From contig JAPFQT010000087.1 of assembly GCA_027627225.1 (NCBI GenBank), positions 496,001 through 560,000 on the forward strand: DNA of 64,000 nt, read 5' to 3'. How positions within the stretch are numbered: the first letter of the stretch is position 1; every line of letters starts with the position of its first letter. Below the pieces are notes generated by a model. That model did no database searches. It was given only the letters and a program-made list of their open reading frames with translations, and was not told the DNA's origin. The position numbers were made by a program, and so were the translations under genes. The stretch is from Congeria kusceri. Its lineage: Eukaryota; Mollusca; Bivalvia; Myida; Dreissenidae. This document shows, piece by piece, positions 11,541 through 21,676 of the stretch.

Positions 11541-13748
11541 AAGTGGAGAGATCGTAAAGTGAACACTGGCTACCTTTAAGTGAGGCAAAAAACAGCAAGT
11601 GCTGAAAATGGCCGGTTTTAAAACAAATGCTGGATGTTTTTCTATGGTTCGTACAGCTTTTTGTGCGCTATTAATCCCAATAATATGCTCATGTTGTGGC
11701 CCAATATTCAATATAATCACGTTTTTTTTATTTGAAGACTATAATGTTTCATATACAAAAGTAAATGAAGGTACAGTGTGTGCAGGTGTGTTGCTGACTT
11801 GTAGATTGTTTAGCATTTTTAATAGTTTGAAGACAATTTCATACCACTTTATGACTATCGATATGCAGTTTAGCCTTACTCTTACACAATAGCCAAGTTG
11901 GAAACTTCTAGTGCAAATATTAGTGCTTTAAGGCATCAAAACGTACTTTAAGCTCAAAAATATTTCTGGTGACGACTTTAAGCACAAAATAACAACTGGT
12001 AATCAGGCGTTATCGTTTGCAAAGCAACGAATTTGATTTGCAGATGTGCAGCTCAATCAGTTCGTCCATCCATCCATATACATATCTGCATTATCTACAT
12101 TAGATATAGATCTATCAATCGTTTTGTATATACGTTGTTGAAACCATTGCACTTTAACGTTTGAGCATTAAATAATTATCTAATTGAATTAAATTCATAT
12201 GAGCAAAACTATGAAATAACTAATATAATAATTAAAGGAATTATCAAAATAACATTATCGTTGTGCAACTGTTTGAATGATATTGTATTGTTCCTAACGA
12301 AGTATTTGGATACTTATTAATGCATTTGAATAATTTGCATATAAAATATTAAATTTAATGTTAATCCACGTTTTCAGCGAGCGAGTCTCCAATGGCAATC
12401 ATCAGATGACCACGATACGATTCACGGTTGACCCAGGAAACTGTTCACTAGATGTAGCAGTCAAACAATTAAGTGGAACTAACAATGTGCCGCTGGTGTT
12501 TGGAATGGTTCCTAGCATCAGTGCATGAAATATGTTCAATATTCGCTATTCAGTATTGAAGTCGTATCATAATATGTGTTTGTTGTATCATCCATTTGTA
12601 CGTATTATATTGTTTTAATAAATGTTTAATTATAAATGCATGATCAAATTATAAATGTCATCCGATGCCCTTATAAGTTATTATTTTATCACCTGCCCCA
12701 TTTTCTAGTATATAAGAAAATAATTAATGAGATCAGTATACATGTACGAAGCGATCAAGAACAATGATTGACAATGTGCTAAATTAAATGCCAATAGAGT
12801 CGGGACGGCTAACCATGCAGCTATCGGGTCTAATTAATTAAACAATTTAACATTCTTGATCATCAGTCAGGAAATGCATAACAATTATATACCGGCCGAA
12901 AGGGGTGTAGTCAATACTCTGTACGTATTCTTTTTAGCATTAAACTTAATATAGAAAATATAACTTCCAGACATTCAAGCAACTTTATGATCAATTTACA
13001 GCACAAGTGTTACAACACAATTCATATAAAACAGCCTCGTTTCCAAGGCAAGATGCATGGTGCTTGCAGTATCATAAACCTGGAAAACTCTAAAAAAGAA
13101 AGGAAAACAATATAATTATATTTTAAATATATATTTACGATTCAATTAATTAATTGGTTTTATCTACATCGTATTATATGGCCGGTATACCATACCAAAC
13201 ATCTGAGGTTTTAACATCATTAACCAATAATAAAAACAAACTCCACTGCAGATATGTATAGAGTGCATTGTACTTGTTAATGTCTGATTACCAGTTGTTA
13301 TTTTGTACCTAAAGTCGTCACCAGAAATATGTTTGAGCTTAAAGAAAGTTTTTGCAGTATTAAAGCATGAATATTTGCTCAAGAAGTGTCGAACTTGGAT
13401 ATTGTGTAAGAGTAAGGCTTAACTGCATATCGATAGTCACAAAATGGTATGAATTTTTTTTCAGACAATTAAAAAAATATGTTGTGAGATATACAAGTCA
13501 ACAACACACCTGCAGAAACTGTACCTTCAATAACTTTTTTTATACAAAATGGTATAGATCTGGAAATTAAACATGTGATAATGTGAATATTGGGCACAAT
13601 ATGAGCATATTCTTAAGATGAAACGCGGTAAAAAAGTACAACAACCATAGAAAAACATCCAGCATTTGTTTCAAAACCGGCAATTTTGAGCACCAGCTGT
13701 TTTTTACCTCACTAGGTAGCCAGAGTTCACTTTACGACCTCCCCCCTG
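11541..13748. mobile_element. DNA transposon with ~465-bp terminal inverted repeats
   Basis: The E4 monomer order stops after GACCACCATAGG and resumes at TATAGGATGATACA, giving a near-matching 6-bp duplication (CATAGG/TATAGG). The ends are inverted copies: 11541-12006 against 13284-13748, sharing GATCGTAAAGTGAACWCTGG, AAACAAATGCTGGATG, TAAGCTCAAA and ATTTCTGGTGACGACTTTA. The interior (~1.28 kb) is AT-rich and non-coding, so the element is non-autonomous. The terminal sequence (CAGGGGGGAGG at the right end, read inward) does not let me assign a superfamily. Confidence 0.82.
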
Positions 13749-14275
13749 TATAGGATGATACATACTTAATAAGAAATCTCTAGGCCCTGCGGTTTCAGAG
13801 GAGAAGATTTTTAAAGTCATTTTGCAATACATTCCATATAAACCATGTGACCCCGGGGCGTGTTCCGTTTTGACCCCAGGGGCATAATTTCAACAAACTT
13901 TATAGAGGACCACTAGAAAATGTCACTTAATCAAATATGAAACCTCTGGGCCTTGCGGTTTCAGAGGAGAAGATTGTTAAAGTCATTTTGCTATATATTC
14001 TATATAAAACATTTCACCCCAGGGCGTGGCCCGTTTCGACCCCAGGGGCATAATTTGAACAATCGTTGAAGAGGACCACTATAGGATGTCATATATCAAA
14101 TATGAAAGCTCTAAGCCTTGCGGTTTAATAGTAGAAGATTTGTAAAATTTTCGCTTTTTAAATCGATATTTTTCTCTGGTGACCTACATATGCATCGGAC
14201 CGGAAAGATTTGTTGTTTTAATGAAAAGTTGACGACGCACGCACGCACGCACGACGGACAACGGTCGATCACAAA

Positions 14276-14309
14276 AGCTCATCATGAGCACTTTGTGCTC
14301 AGGTGAGCT
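14276..14309. repeat. Terminal hairpin of E4
   Basis: AGCTCATCATGAGCAC, TTT, GTGCTCAGGTGAGCT folds into a nearly complete stem with the inner perfect arms GAGCAC/GTGCTC. AAAAA follows directly. Equivalent to the 18-bp palindrome ending E1. Confidence 0.8.
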
Positions 14310-14340
14310 AAAAACAAAAAAAATAAAAACAAATTGCTCA

Positions 14341-14405
14341 CACCGGGATTCGAACCTCAGACCTAAAATTAAAAGTCTAACTCGCTAACCTCTCGGCCAT
14401 TCCGA
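14341..14405 (-). repeat. tRNA-like segment inside the TIR element
   Basis: Read on the minus strand it has an A-box-like GAATGGCCGAGAGGTTAGCG and a B box GGTTCGAATCC about 30 bases later, plus an anticodon-arm-like AGACTTTTAATTTTAGG. The A box resembles tRNA-Ser/Leu (TGGCCGAG) while the ACTTTTAAT loop resembles tRNA-Lys, and the variable arm is missing. It is not a functional tRNA gene. Homologous segments lie at 32281-32350 and 63826-63884. Confidence 0.7.
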
Positions 14406-14927
14406 TTTAAATACTCGATTGTGGATTTTTTTATTTTATGTAAATATTTCGCGTTGTTTTCAAAACTTTCAACAAAACAACAAAAACATTCCAAATTATT
14501 CAATCTCTTTATTATTTAATGCATTTCAGCTGATGATTACTTATTAACGATGCGGTATTTACAGTATTCTTCTATGTCAGTAGTGTTATTTTGCTTCTTT
14601 ACATTATTTACCATATATACTATTCTTTTATCTATGGAATCTGTGACAAAAAGTTTTAAAATTTTCAAAATTTGTCAATCTGTTAACGGGTCTCATTAAT
14701 CTTCAAATTTATTCAAAAACAACACATTCACACAGAAATAACACCCGGATTATAAAATTCCGACGCGGACTGAATCTGTCTACTGCTAAACTGGTACAGA
14801 TTCCAACATACCCGGAAACAGCAGCAAAAACCAATATCAACAGGTATTTAACAACCATAATACATAACATGAAACTGAGAATGAAGATTGACAAAGGAGG
14901 AGCAAGTGTGGTTAAATTTTAATTAGA

Positions 14928-15190
14928 AAGCACTCGAGGGCGCAGACCTCTGCGAAGATATGTAACCCTACCGAATAATTAAATTTTCTAGTGACAAGTT
15001 TAATAGTTCATTTATCATTTAAAAGATTCCTGGATCCAGACCGTGATCCGGATCACCACAACAATCAAATCATTTGAACGTTGGTCTATTAACACCATTC
15101 TAACACATATATACACAAATCCGCTCATAACTTTTGGCATAGTGTTGCTAACAGACTCATATATAATCAACAGCATACAAACAATCGGTA
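14928..15190 (+). repeat. Dispersed repeat U, copy 1 (partial)
   Basis: Contains CGAGGGCGCAGACCTCTGCG, then ATTCCTGGATCCAGACCGTG and ATCCGGATCACCACAACAAT, TCCGCTCATAACTTTTGGC and TGTTGCTAACAGAC. The same order of blocks occurs at 15195-15445 and 27918-28355. This layout matches a non-coding dispersed repeat I have seen in marine invertebrate genomes; class unknown. Confidence 0.7.
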
Positions 15191-15194
15191 ACTA

Positions 15195-15445
15195 GCGAGT
15201 ACTCGGGGTGCGCAGACAGGATTTCTAATCTAAACAGAATTTGCCAATCATAAAATATCTCTCTTGCTATATCTCTAATAACAAAGAATCATTCACAATT
15301 CCTGGATCCATGATACGGTGTTCCCGATCACCATCAAATCATTTCATTTGTTCCTTGGTTAATGTCCAACCTTTCCAAATGCGTTTAGTTTTTGCGTTAA
15401 GTTGACATCAGACAGCCAGATAAACAAAATAACACACAAATAACC
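15195..15445 (+). repeat. Dispersed repeat U, copy 2, leading into a minisatellite
   Basis: Begins ACTCGGGGTGCGCAGACAGG, then ATATCTCTAATAACAAAGAA, AATTCCTGGATCCATGATAC and GATCACCATCAAATCATTTC. It runs directly into the 29-bp array at 15446, whose unit corresponds to the 3' terminal sequence of repeat U. Confidence 0.7.
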
Positions 15446-15952
15446 AAAGGTAACAAAAACATAACCTCCAAGGCAGTAGGTACGGTAACAGAAACATGGC
15501 CTCCTTGACATAGGTAACAAAAACGTAGCCTCCTTGGCGTAGGTAACATAAACATAGCCTCCTTGTCATAGGTAACAGAAAAGTAGCCTCCTTGTCATAG
15601 GTAACAGAAACGTATCCTCCTTGGCGTAAGTAACAGAAACATAGCCTCCTTGTCATAGGTAACAGAATCATAGCCTCCTTGGCGTAGGTAACAGAAACAT
15701 AGCCTCCTTGTCATAGGTAACAGAATCATAGCCTCCTTGGCATAGGTAACAGAATCATAGCCTCCTTGGCGTAGGTAACAGAAACATAGCCTTCTTGTCA
15801 TAGGTAACAGAAACGTAGCCTCCTTAGCATAGGTAACAGAAACGTAGCCTCCTTGGCGTAGGTAACAAGAAACATAGCCTCCTTGTCATAGGTAACAGAA
15901 GCGTAGCCTCCTTGGCGTAGGTAACATAAACGTAGCCTTCCTGGCGTCGGTA
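15446..15952 (+). repeat. 29-bp minisatellite, array 5
   Basis: About seventeen units of 29 bp: ATAGCCTCCTTGGCGTAGGT plus AACAGAAAC, with GTCATAGG and GGCATAGG variants. It starts exactly where the 3' end of repeat U is expected. The end of U copy 3 (28329-28355, AAAAAGCATAACGTCCATGA then TAGCGGAGGTTAA) is recognisably the same unit present once. Minus-strand open frames (repeating RRLCFCYLRQGG-like peptide) are repeat artefacts. Confidence 0.9.
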
Positions 15953-16160
15953 ATTAACGACAATACAATACATGTCACGGATTGTGTCCTCTTCACACAA
16001 CATTGCAAGAAAATATACACATTTTTATTTTTTAACTTTTAATATAAATATTTTTGTATTATTAATGTCGTGATTGTATAACGTCATCGGCACTGTTATG
16101 TGACCTTGATTATTTTAGTAAAGACGATTCTTTAACTAACTCCACGTGTACAAGTTTTGC

Positions 16161-17368
16161 ATCAATAACGCAACACAACTACGTAACACTTTCATGTGAT
16201 ACAACTACGTAACACTATCACGTAATACAACTACGTAACACGTTCACGTGACTAAACTACGTAACACAATCACGTAATACAACTACGCAACACAATCACG
16301 TGATACAACTACGAAACCCAATCACGTGACACAACTACGTAAAATTTTCAGGTGATACAACTACGCAACACAATCACGTGACACAACTACGTACACAATC
16401 ACGTGACACAACTACGAAACACAATCACGTGACACAACTACGCAGCACATTCACGTGACACAACTACGCATCACAATCATGTGATGCAACTACGCAACAC
16501 AATCACGCGACACAATTACGCAACACAATCACGCAACACAAAAATGTAACACATTCACGTTTTGCAACTACGCAACACAATCATGTGACACAACTATGTA
16601 ACACAATCACGTGATACAACTACTTAACACTTTCACGTGATACAACTACGTAACACAATCACGCGACACAACTACGTAACACAACTACGTAACACTTTCA
16701 CGTGATACAACTACGTAACACAATCACGCGACACAACTACGTAACACAATCACGTGATACAACTTCATAACACATTCACGCGACACAACTACGTAACACA
16801 ATCACGCGACACAACTACGTAACACAATCACGCGACATAACTACGTAACACAATCACGCGAAACAACTTTGTAAGACAATCACGCGACACAACTACGTTA
16901 CACAATAAAGCGACGTATCACGATAACGCGACACTACTACGTAACACAATAAAGTGACACAACTACGTAACACAATAAAGTGACGCAACTATGTAATCAC
17001 TCGACAGGACTTCGTAACACAATCACTTAATACAACTACGTTACACAATCACGTGACACAACTACGTAACACAATCACGCAACACAACTACGTAACACAA
17101 TCAAGTGATACAACTACGTAACACATTAATGCAACACAACTTCGTAACACAATCACGTGACAAAACTTCATAACACAATCACGCAACACAACTATGTAAC
17201 ACAATCAAGCGACACAACTACGTAACACAATCACGCGACACAACTTCGAAACACAATCACTTGATAAAACTACGTTACACAATCACGTGACACAACTACG
17301 TAACACAATCACGCGACACAACTATGTAACACAATCAAGTGACACAACTACGTAACACAACCAGGCAC
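16161..17368. repeat. 26-bp minisatellite, array 4 (about 46 units)
   Basis: The largest array in the window. The 26-bp unit is ATCACG + TGACACAACTACGTAACACA with TTCACGTGATAC, GCGACAC and AAAGCGAC variants. It is very rich in CACGTG and TACGTA, both palindromic and both containing CpG. Unit variants recur at intervals, suggesting higher-order spread of blocks. The flanks (15953-16160 and 17369-17710) are plain AT-rich sequence. Confidence 0.95.
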
Positions 17369-17710
17369 ATGGTTTATTTTTCTTAATTTACCGACACAAA
17401 TGCCTGTGGGTTTTGTAATTATTAATCGTTTTTCTTATTTCAAGCGCTCCCAACATTCATTTTCATGCACGATTCAACGTACAAGAATACATAATAGTTT
17501 TTAACTGGTTTGCAAAGTTAACGATGATTTACATTGCTTAGTTCAGTATCACACTAATTTCATTTCGTGTACTGCACTTGATCGTGCAAGTTTGCATTAC
17601 AATGTTAAGATTTCTAACATTTCCCTATTATGTTTTGGACCTTTGTGGCCATACTTGTATTACGATTTTCGTTGCCAAAACAGTACTAATACCTTATTAC
17701 TTGAAATACA
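17369..17710. other. No recognisable feature
   Basis: AT-rich flank between the 26-bp array and element E5; nothing recognised. Confidence 0.55.
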
Positions 17711-18330
17711 AAAGCTGTCAGAGGACAGCGCACCCTACTTTTTGAAGTATTTTAGTTGGCACATATTTTGAAAATGGAAGAAGCATAAATTTGTTGAAAT
17801 ACACAACTGAGTTATAGCAATTATTTTATCAAATTATTCCAAGTTTCGAGAGAAACCCTCATGTACTAGAAGTTAATAACTTGTGTAGTTTTTAAGTTGC
17901 AAGAGTTAAGAATATAAACTTATACCAGAAACCAGAACATCTAGGTGAAAAGGGGGCACAATTCTGTCAAAATGCAAAACAGAGTTGAAGGGAAGTTGCC
18001 CCTGATACTTAAGTTGATGACAAAGGTATATTACTAGTTTCAAGTATTCACTTATGTAGTTCTGAAGTTAAAGAAGTTTGGAATTGAAACCAGAAAATCT
18101 ACGCGAACAAGGGGCATTACTCTGACAAAATACAAAACAGAGTTATGGGGAATGCTGCCCTTGATACTGGAGTAGATAAATAAACGTATATTCCAGGTTT
18201 CAAGTGAATAACGTATGTAGTTTTGAAGTTACAATACTTTTGAATAAAAACTTCAACCTAATTCAGACGCGGATGCCGACGCCGACACCGACGTCGGGGG
18301 TAGTAGGAAAGCTCAAAAGTCGAGCTAAAA
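17711..18330 (+). mobile_element. Satellite-core element E5
   Basis: Hairpin head GCTGTCAGAGGACAGC (17714-17729) followed by a degenerate CGCACCCTACTTTTTGAAG. About three monomers with GGGGCATTACTCTGACAAAA and GAGTTATGGGGAATGCTGCC follow. The tail is GATGCCGACGCCGACACCGA and AAAAGTCGAGCTAAAA. Same family as E3 with fewer monomers. Non-coding. Confidence 0.8.
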
Positions 18331-18349
18331 ATGTTAAACAAAAACTAAT

Positions 18350-18430
18350 CAAATCGAGTCAACCTAAGAGGCGCAACTACTACGGAGTTCCCTAAGAAGT
18401 TAAATCGAGTTGTTTCCCGTGCCAATTAGG
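18350..18430. repeat. Dispersed repeat W, copy 1
   Basis: AATCGAGTCAACCTAAGAGG, GCAACTACTACGGAG, CCCTAAGAAGTTAAATCGAG and TTGTTTCCCGTGC match 24550-24680 and 29855-29970. The copies share a 'GRGTCAAYCYAAGGGAAGCA' block, then about 35 bases, then a 'TTGTCTCCCGTGC' block. Function and class are unknown. Confidence 0.5.
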
Positions 18431-18860
18431 CAGTAAAATATTCATTTTATGAACCATTTTAGCCGCAAACACAATAATTAAACAAACGAATAACCACTAT
18501 TTTTTTTTAATAAATTACATGTTGTTATTATATTTCATGGACTTTGCTAAACGGTTGATTTGTATAATAAACGTTTGTCACAAGATTAATAATTTCGATT
18601 AACAGTATGCAATGGTCGGGAGCAAAAGCATCGAACGAATAAGTATAATAAAATTGTAGTTATCATGCTGATATAAATAGTTTAATTCAATAAGCGACAT
18701 CTATGTGCATGCGTGACAACAGATCTCTAATCATTTGTTCACTACAATGTCGATACTCTTTTTGATGTATATATCATATAAACAAAATACAAACAACATA
18801 AGCTGGAAAAAAAAACGCAGTATTTATTACATGTAGTTGAATTGTTGTAAACTATATTGC
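18431..18860. other. No recognisable feature
   Basis: AT-rich; no tandem structure or coding character found. Confidence 0.55.
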
Positions 18861-18929
18861 TTAAGATCTTAATGAAGCCTTTCATTACGTTTGCAAAACA
18901 AGATTATGCTTAATGCAGTGCGTTTTTGT

Positions 18930-18990
18930 AGGTGATGATGGTGATGATGATTAGTAGTTGCAGTAGCAGTAATTGTTGTTCTTATAGTAG
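18930..18990. repeat. Triplet-like simple repeat
   Basis: GGTGATGATGGTGATGATGA followed by TTAGTAGTTGCAGTAGCAG. Imperfect GAT/AGT triplets generate poly-His and Thr-rich peptides on the opposite strand; not a gene. Confidence 0.8.
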
Positions 18991-19166
18991 GGGCTGTTGT
19001 TGTTTTTGTGCACAGTGTAAAATATAAATGACGCCTGTCACGAAATGTCTTCAGTTTCGATCGATAAAGGCAAAACACGAGGAAACCGTGAAACGCATGG
19101 ATTACACACGAAGGAAAAATTTAGCTTCTTGTAGTATGTTGTTAACATACATATATGATATTTGCA

Positions 19167-19222
19167 AATAATAATAACAACAACAACAACAACAACACAA
19201 CAACAACAACAACAACAACAAC

Positions 19223-19257
<35 letters not shown>

Positions 19258-19271
19258 CAAGAAGAACAAGA
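19167..19271. repeat. (CAA)n/(AAT)n simple repeat
   Basis: About 35 triplets, first CAA and then AAT, ending with AAGAAGAAC. They make poly-Asn/Thr/Ile frames on the plus strand and poly-Leu/Val frames on the minus strand, which should not be annotated as proteins. Confidence 0.95.
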
Positions 19272-19438
19272 ACCTTATGCCATTGCAGCTCATTCACTCC
19301 ATGTGTTGAGCAACTAATTAGCATAATATTGTTGTATATCACAATAGAAAAAGACCCCTTATAACATGTTTAGGTATTGTGCATTTACCTTTACTCAGAG
19401 TTTATATACATCAGGGCGATTACGGAGAATTACGGTAA

Positions 19439-19771
19439 GGCGTAAAAAATATGTTTGTTTCAGGTTACCCGACCTACCCTAAAAAAATCCCGTACCCTAG
19501 AACATTTTATTGGGGTTGTCAGATATTTGTTTGTTTTATTTATGTTTTTCAATAAAATAAATGTTGTTGTTTTTTTGTTAAATAAGTGTTTAGTTTTGAT
19601 AGAATCCACTTTAAAACAATGTTAACAGATATTACAGATATGTTTTGAATATTAATTCAGTTTTAGAATCTTGAAGTTGACCATTGACTAAATAAAAAAT
19701 AAATAAATCCCCACCTACCTACCCTAATTTTTGTTGGTAATGTAACCTGAAACAAACATATTTTTTACGCC
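19439..19771. mobile_element. PIF/Harbinger-type MITE, copy 1
   Basis: 333 bp with TIRs of about 28 bp: left GGCGTAAAAAATATGTTTGT then TTCAGGTTAC, right its exact inverse ending TTTTTTACGCC. Flanked on both sides by TAA (19436-19438 and 19772-19774), the 3-bp TWA duplication of PIF/Harbinger elements. Subterminal CTACCTACCCTAA blocks are also inverted. Non-coding. Copies at 24206-24529 and 49010-49356; a lone end at 39912-39949. Confidence 0.85.
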
Positions 19772-19774
19772 TAA

Positions 19775-20091
19775 TAAAATATATTGTATACTTGCAGTTG
19801 AGATACATTTATATTTGATTTTAAGATATTTCACAAAAATTTCACACACAAAAACCTGTTCCAGATATAATAACAACGTTATGAACCGGTTGAAAAGAAA
19901 TGTAAGGAAAAACAATTCATGTTGCGTGCTGAAGTTTGAACATGATCGGTCCAAATAGCAAGGCCCAAGTAAAACACTTTTTTCATTAGGAAAGCGGTGT
20001 AAAATTTCGATTGTATTCAATATAATTTCCATACTAAAAAGAGCCCAAACCCGAGAAATAATTCAAAGCTCGACCTCATGTAACAAGACAA
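19775..20091. other. No recognisable feature
   Basis: AT-rich spacer; the minus-strand open frame of about 100 codons here has no recognisable motif or splice context. Confidence 0.5.
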
Positions 20092-20140
20092 TTATTATTA
20101 TTATTACCATTATTATTCCTATTATTATTATTATCTAGTA
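20092..20140. repeat. (ATT)n simple repeat
   Basis: Imperfect ATT triplets (ATTATTATTATTACC, then ATTATTCCTATTATTATT). Generates Asn-rich minus-strand frames. Confidence 0.85.
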
Positions 20141-20569
20141 CTTGTATTAGAATTTGTAACATTTGTATCTTCATTAAAATTATTAATATCATGATTATTA
20201 TAAAAATTATTTTTACTGGAAGTAGCGGTAGTAGTAATTGTTGTTTTGGCTGTTGTTGCTGTTGTGGAACCGTGCAGTCGAGACTGTCCTGCAGTTTCAC
20301 GATTTCCTCGTGCACATTGTACATGACAGTCATTGAAAGCTGTCTGCTCGCTCGATAACAGCACAGCACGAGGAAATCTTGAAATTATTGTGCCATAAAG
20401 GACAGCTATTTTCAATAGTCTCTTGTTTGAAATACGATTTACAAAAGACACCAGGGGTCGTATTCTAGAAACATCTTAAGTAGAATCTTATCCTCATCCT
20501 AAAAACCACCATTTGCATTAGCATTTCATACGTAAATTACAATTGTGCTAATGTTTATTAATTATCAAC

Positions 20570-21554
20570 CAGGGTTTCCCGCTGGCCTTTTTCGCTTGTT
20601 GGGCCCGACATGCCTTCAAAGCAGTTAGTCGTTTGCCGACATGCTTTAATTACGCCGACATGCCTTAATTTTCAAAGCGACAACCCATAATCCCTTGATC
20701 TACATATGCCTTTAATTGAGGGGTCATAACCGAACGCCGTTTTGATAAATAAGGCTCGCGTCCAACAGTGTGATTGACAAGTAACTGAAGTGTTGTCCCG
20801 CCCACGACAATCGCATTAGCCAATCAAATACGGTGATTTTAAAGGCGGAGTTTACTAACAACTACAAGGTGTATGACAACAAATACTAGAGCTTGTCAGG
20901 AAAAGTGAACATACATTTTTAAACTTTTTATTATTGTATTTGCTATTAAACTGTATCCAGTTAATTCCCGAATCTATTTCTCAAACTGACAATCAAAAAT
21001 ATTGAAACGAATAATGTCATATAGAGCCTCATTTTAAAACACAATTTGACGTCGTCAAACGTAATTTCGTTCACATAAACATTATGCAATTAAGCGCGTG
21101 ACCATTACACGCACGTTTTTCACGACACTCATGGCGACATAAGTTTCGCGCGCTTTTGTAACAAAACACACGCATTATAAAACACTTTATAAAATAAAAA
21201 AGATTTTAAAGACAGAATTTCAAGGCGGAAAAGTAGGGTTTGAAACGATTCTGAATAACATGTATAATTGAAAAATTAATTCCATAAATTGCGATTTTAG
21301 TTAAATAAAATGGGCTCGACCCCATTTTATTTAACTAAAATCGCAATTTATGGAATTAATGCGGCCGATTTCGGGCAGGTGGGGTCAAGCGTTGCAGCCT
21401 ATTAAAACAGATGGGGTGGAGCGTTGCGGCCGATTTCGGGGAGGTGGGGTCAAAAGGAGCGGTCGATTTTCACGCGGGGTGGAGGGTGGGTGGGGGGGGG
21501 GGGCGTCGGTCGGGGATGCCGACATGCCTTCAAGAAATCCTGCGGGAAACCCTG
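20570..21554. mobile_element. hAT-like element, 985 bp
   Basis: Ends CAGGGTTTCCCGCTGG and CCTGCGGGAAACCCTG are inverted repeats, and both are followed inward by GACATGCCTTCAA in matching orientation. CAGGG termini are usual for hAT elements. No clear 8-bp target duplication is visible. The interior holds a perfect 40-bp-arm palindrome (21275-21360) and a GC-rich stretch of imperfect GCGGCCGATTTCGGGSAGGT units (21361-21500). No transposase frame remains. Confidence 0.65.
21275..21360. repeat. Perfect palindrome, 40-bp arms, 6-base loop
   Basis: Left arm 21275-21314 (starts ATTAATTCCATAAATTGCGA) is the exact reverse complement of right arm 21321-21360. The loop is CTCGAC. No mismatch was found in 40 pairs, in sharp contrast with the decayed repeats around it. 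Confidence 0.9.
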
Positions 21555-21676
21555 TCCACTTATTATTTTTTATTGTTTACATAAATGTAAAATTTATTGA
21601 TTAATAAATGTATATCTTATTTTAAAATTAGAAAATAATTGAAGGTAAACTTAAGATCTTTCTGGAATGCTGCAAC

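Larger units (their letters stand above)
10051..14310 (+). mobile_element. Satellite-core element E4, itself interrupted
   Basis: Head AGATGGCCCTAGGTCGCTCA; core monomers of 160-168 bp (GCGGTTTCAGAGGAGAAG at about 10581, 10741, 10909, 11077, 11244, 11408, then 13800 and 13960); tail with a (GCAC)n/ACGACGGACA stretch and a terminal hairpin at 14276-14309. Head CGCTCACCAGAG and tail GCTCAGGTGAGC are near inverse. Subtracting the 2.2-kb insert at 11541-13748 leaves about 2.05 kb. It is inserted in an A-rich stretch of the tRNA-bearing TIR element. Same family as E1. Confidence 0.82.
9945..14697 (-). mobile_element. TIR element containing a tRNA-like segment, split by E4
   Basis: Left piece 9945-10050 begins AAAGGGACTTGTCCACAGAA and matches the left 110 bases or so of the intact copy at 32147-32639. 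The right piece 14311-14697 matches the rest, including the tRNA-like segment (14341-14405, minus) and the right end AATCTGTTAACGGGTC. The 4.26 kb between them is element E4. This is the outermost layer of a three-level nest. Target-site duplications are not evident. Confidence 0.78.
20452..21676. mobile_element. 'GTATTC' MITE, copy 1, split by a hAT-like insert
   Basis: Left end CAGGGGTCGTATTCTAGAAA with CATCTTAAGT; right end ACTTAAGATCTTTCTGGAAT with GC, an inverted match over about 22 bases. The host element is only about 240 bp once the insert at 20570-21554 is removed. Related elements with GTATTCA-type termini lie at 32784-33050 and 37034-37286. Confidence 0.6.

Noticed and set aside
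11599..11892. 97-codon frame in the long-TIR transposon
   Set aside because: It lies wholly within the terminal inverted repeat, and the matching frame at the other end is broken, so it is not a transposase.
19102..19364. Poly-Leu/poly-Val and poly-Asn/poly-Thr frames
   Set aside because: Translations of (CAA)n and (AAT)n simple repeats.
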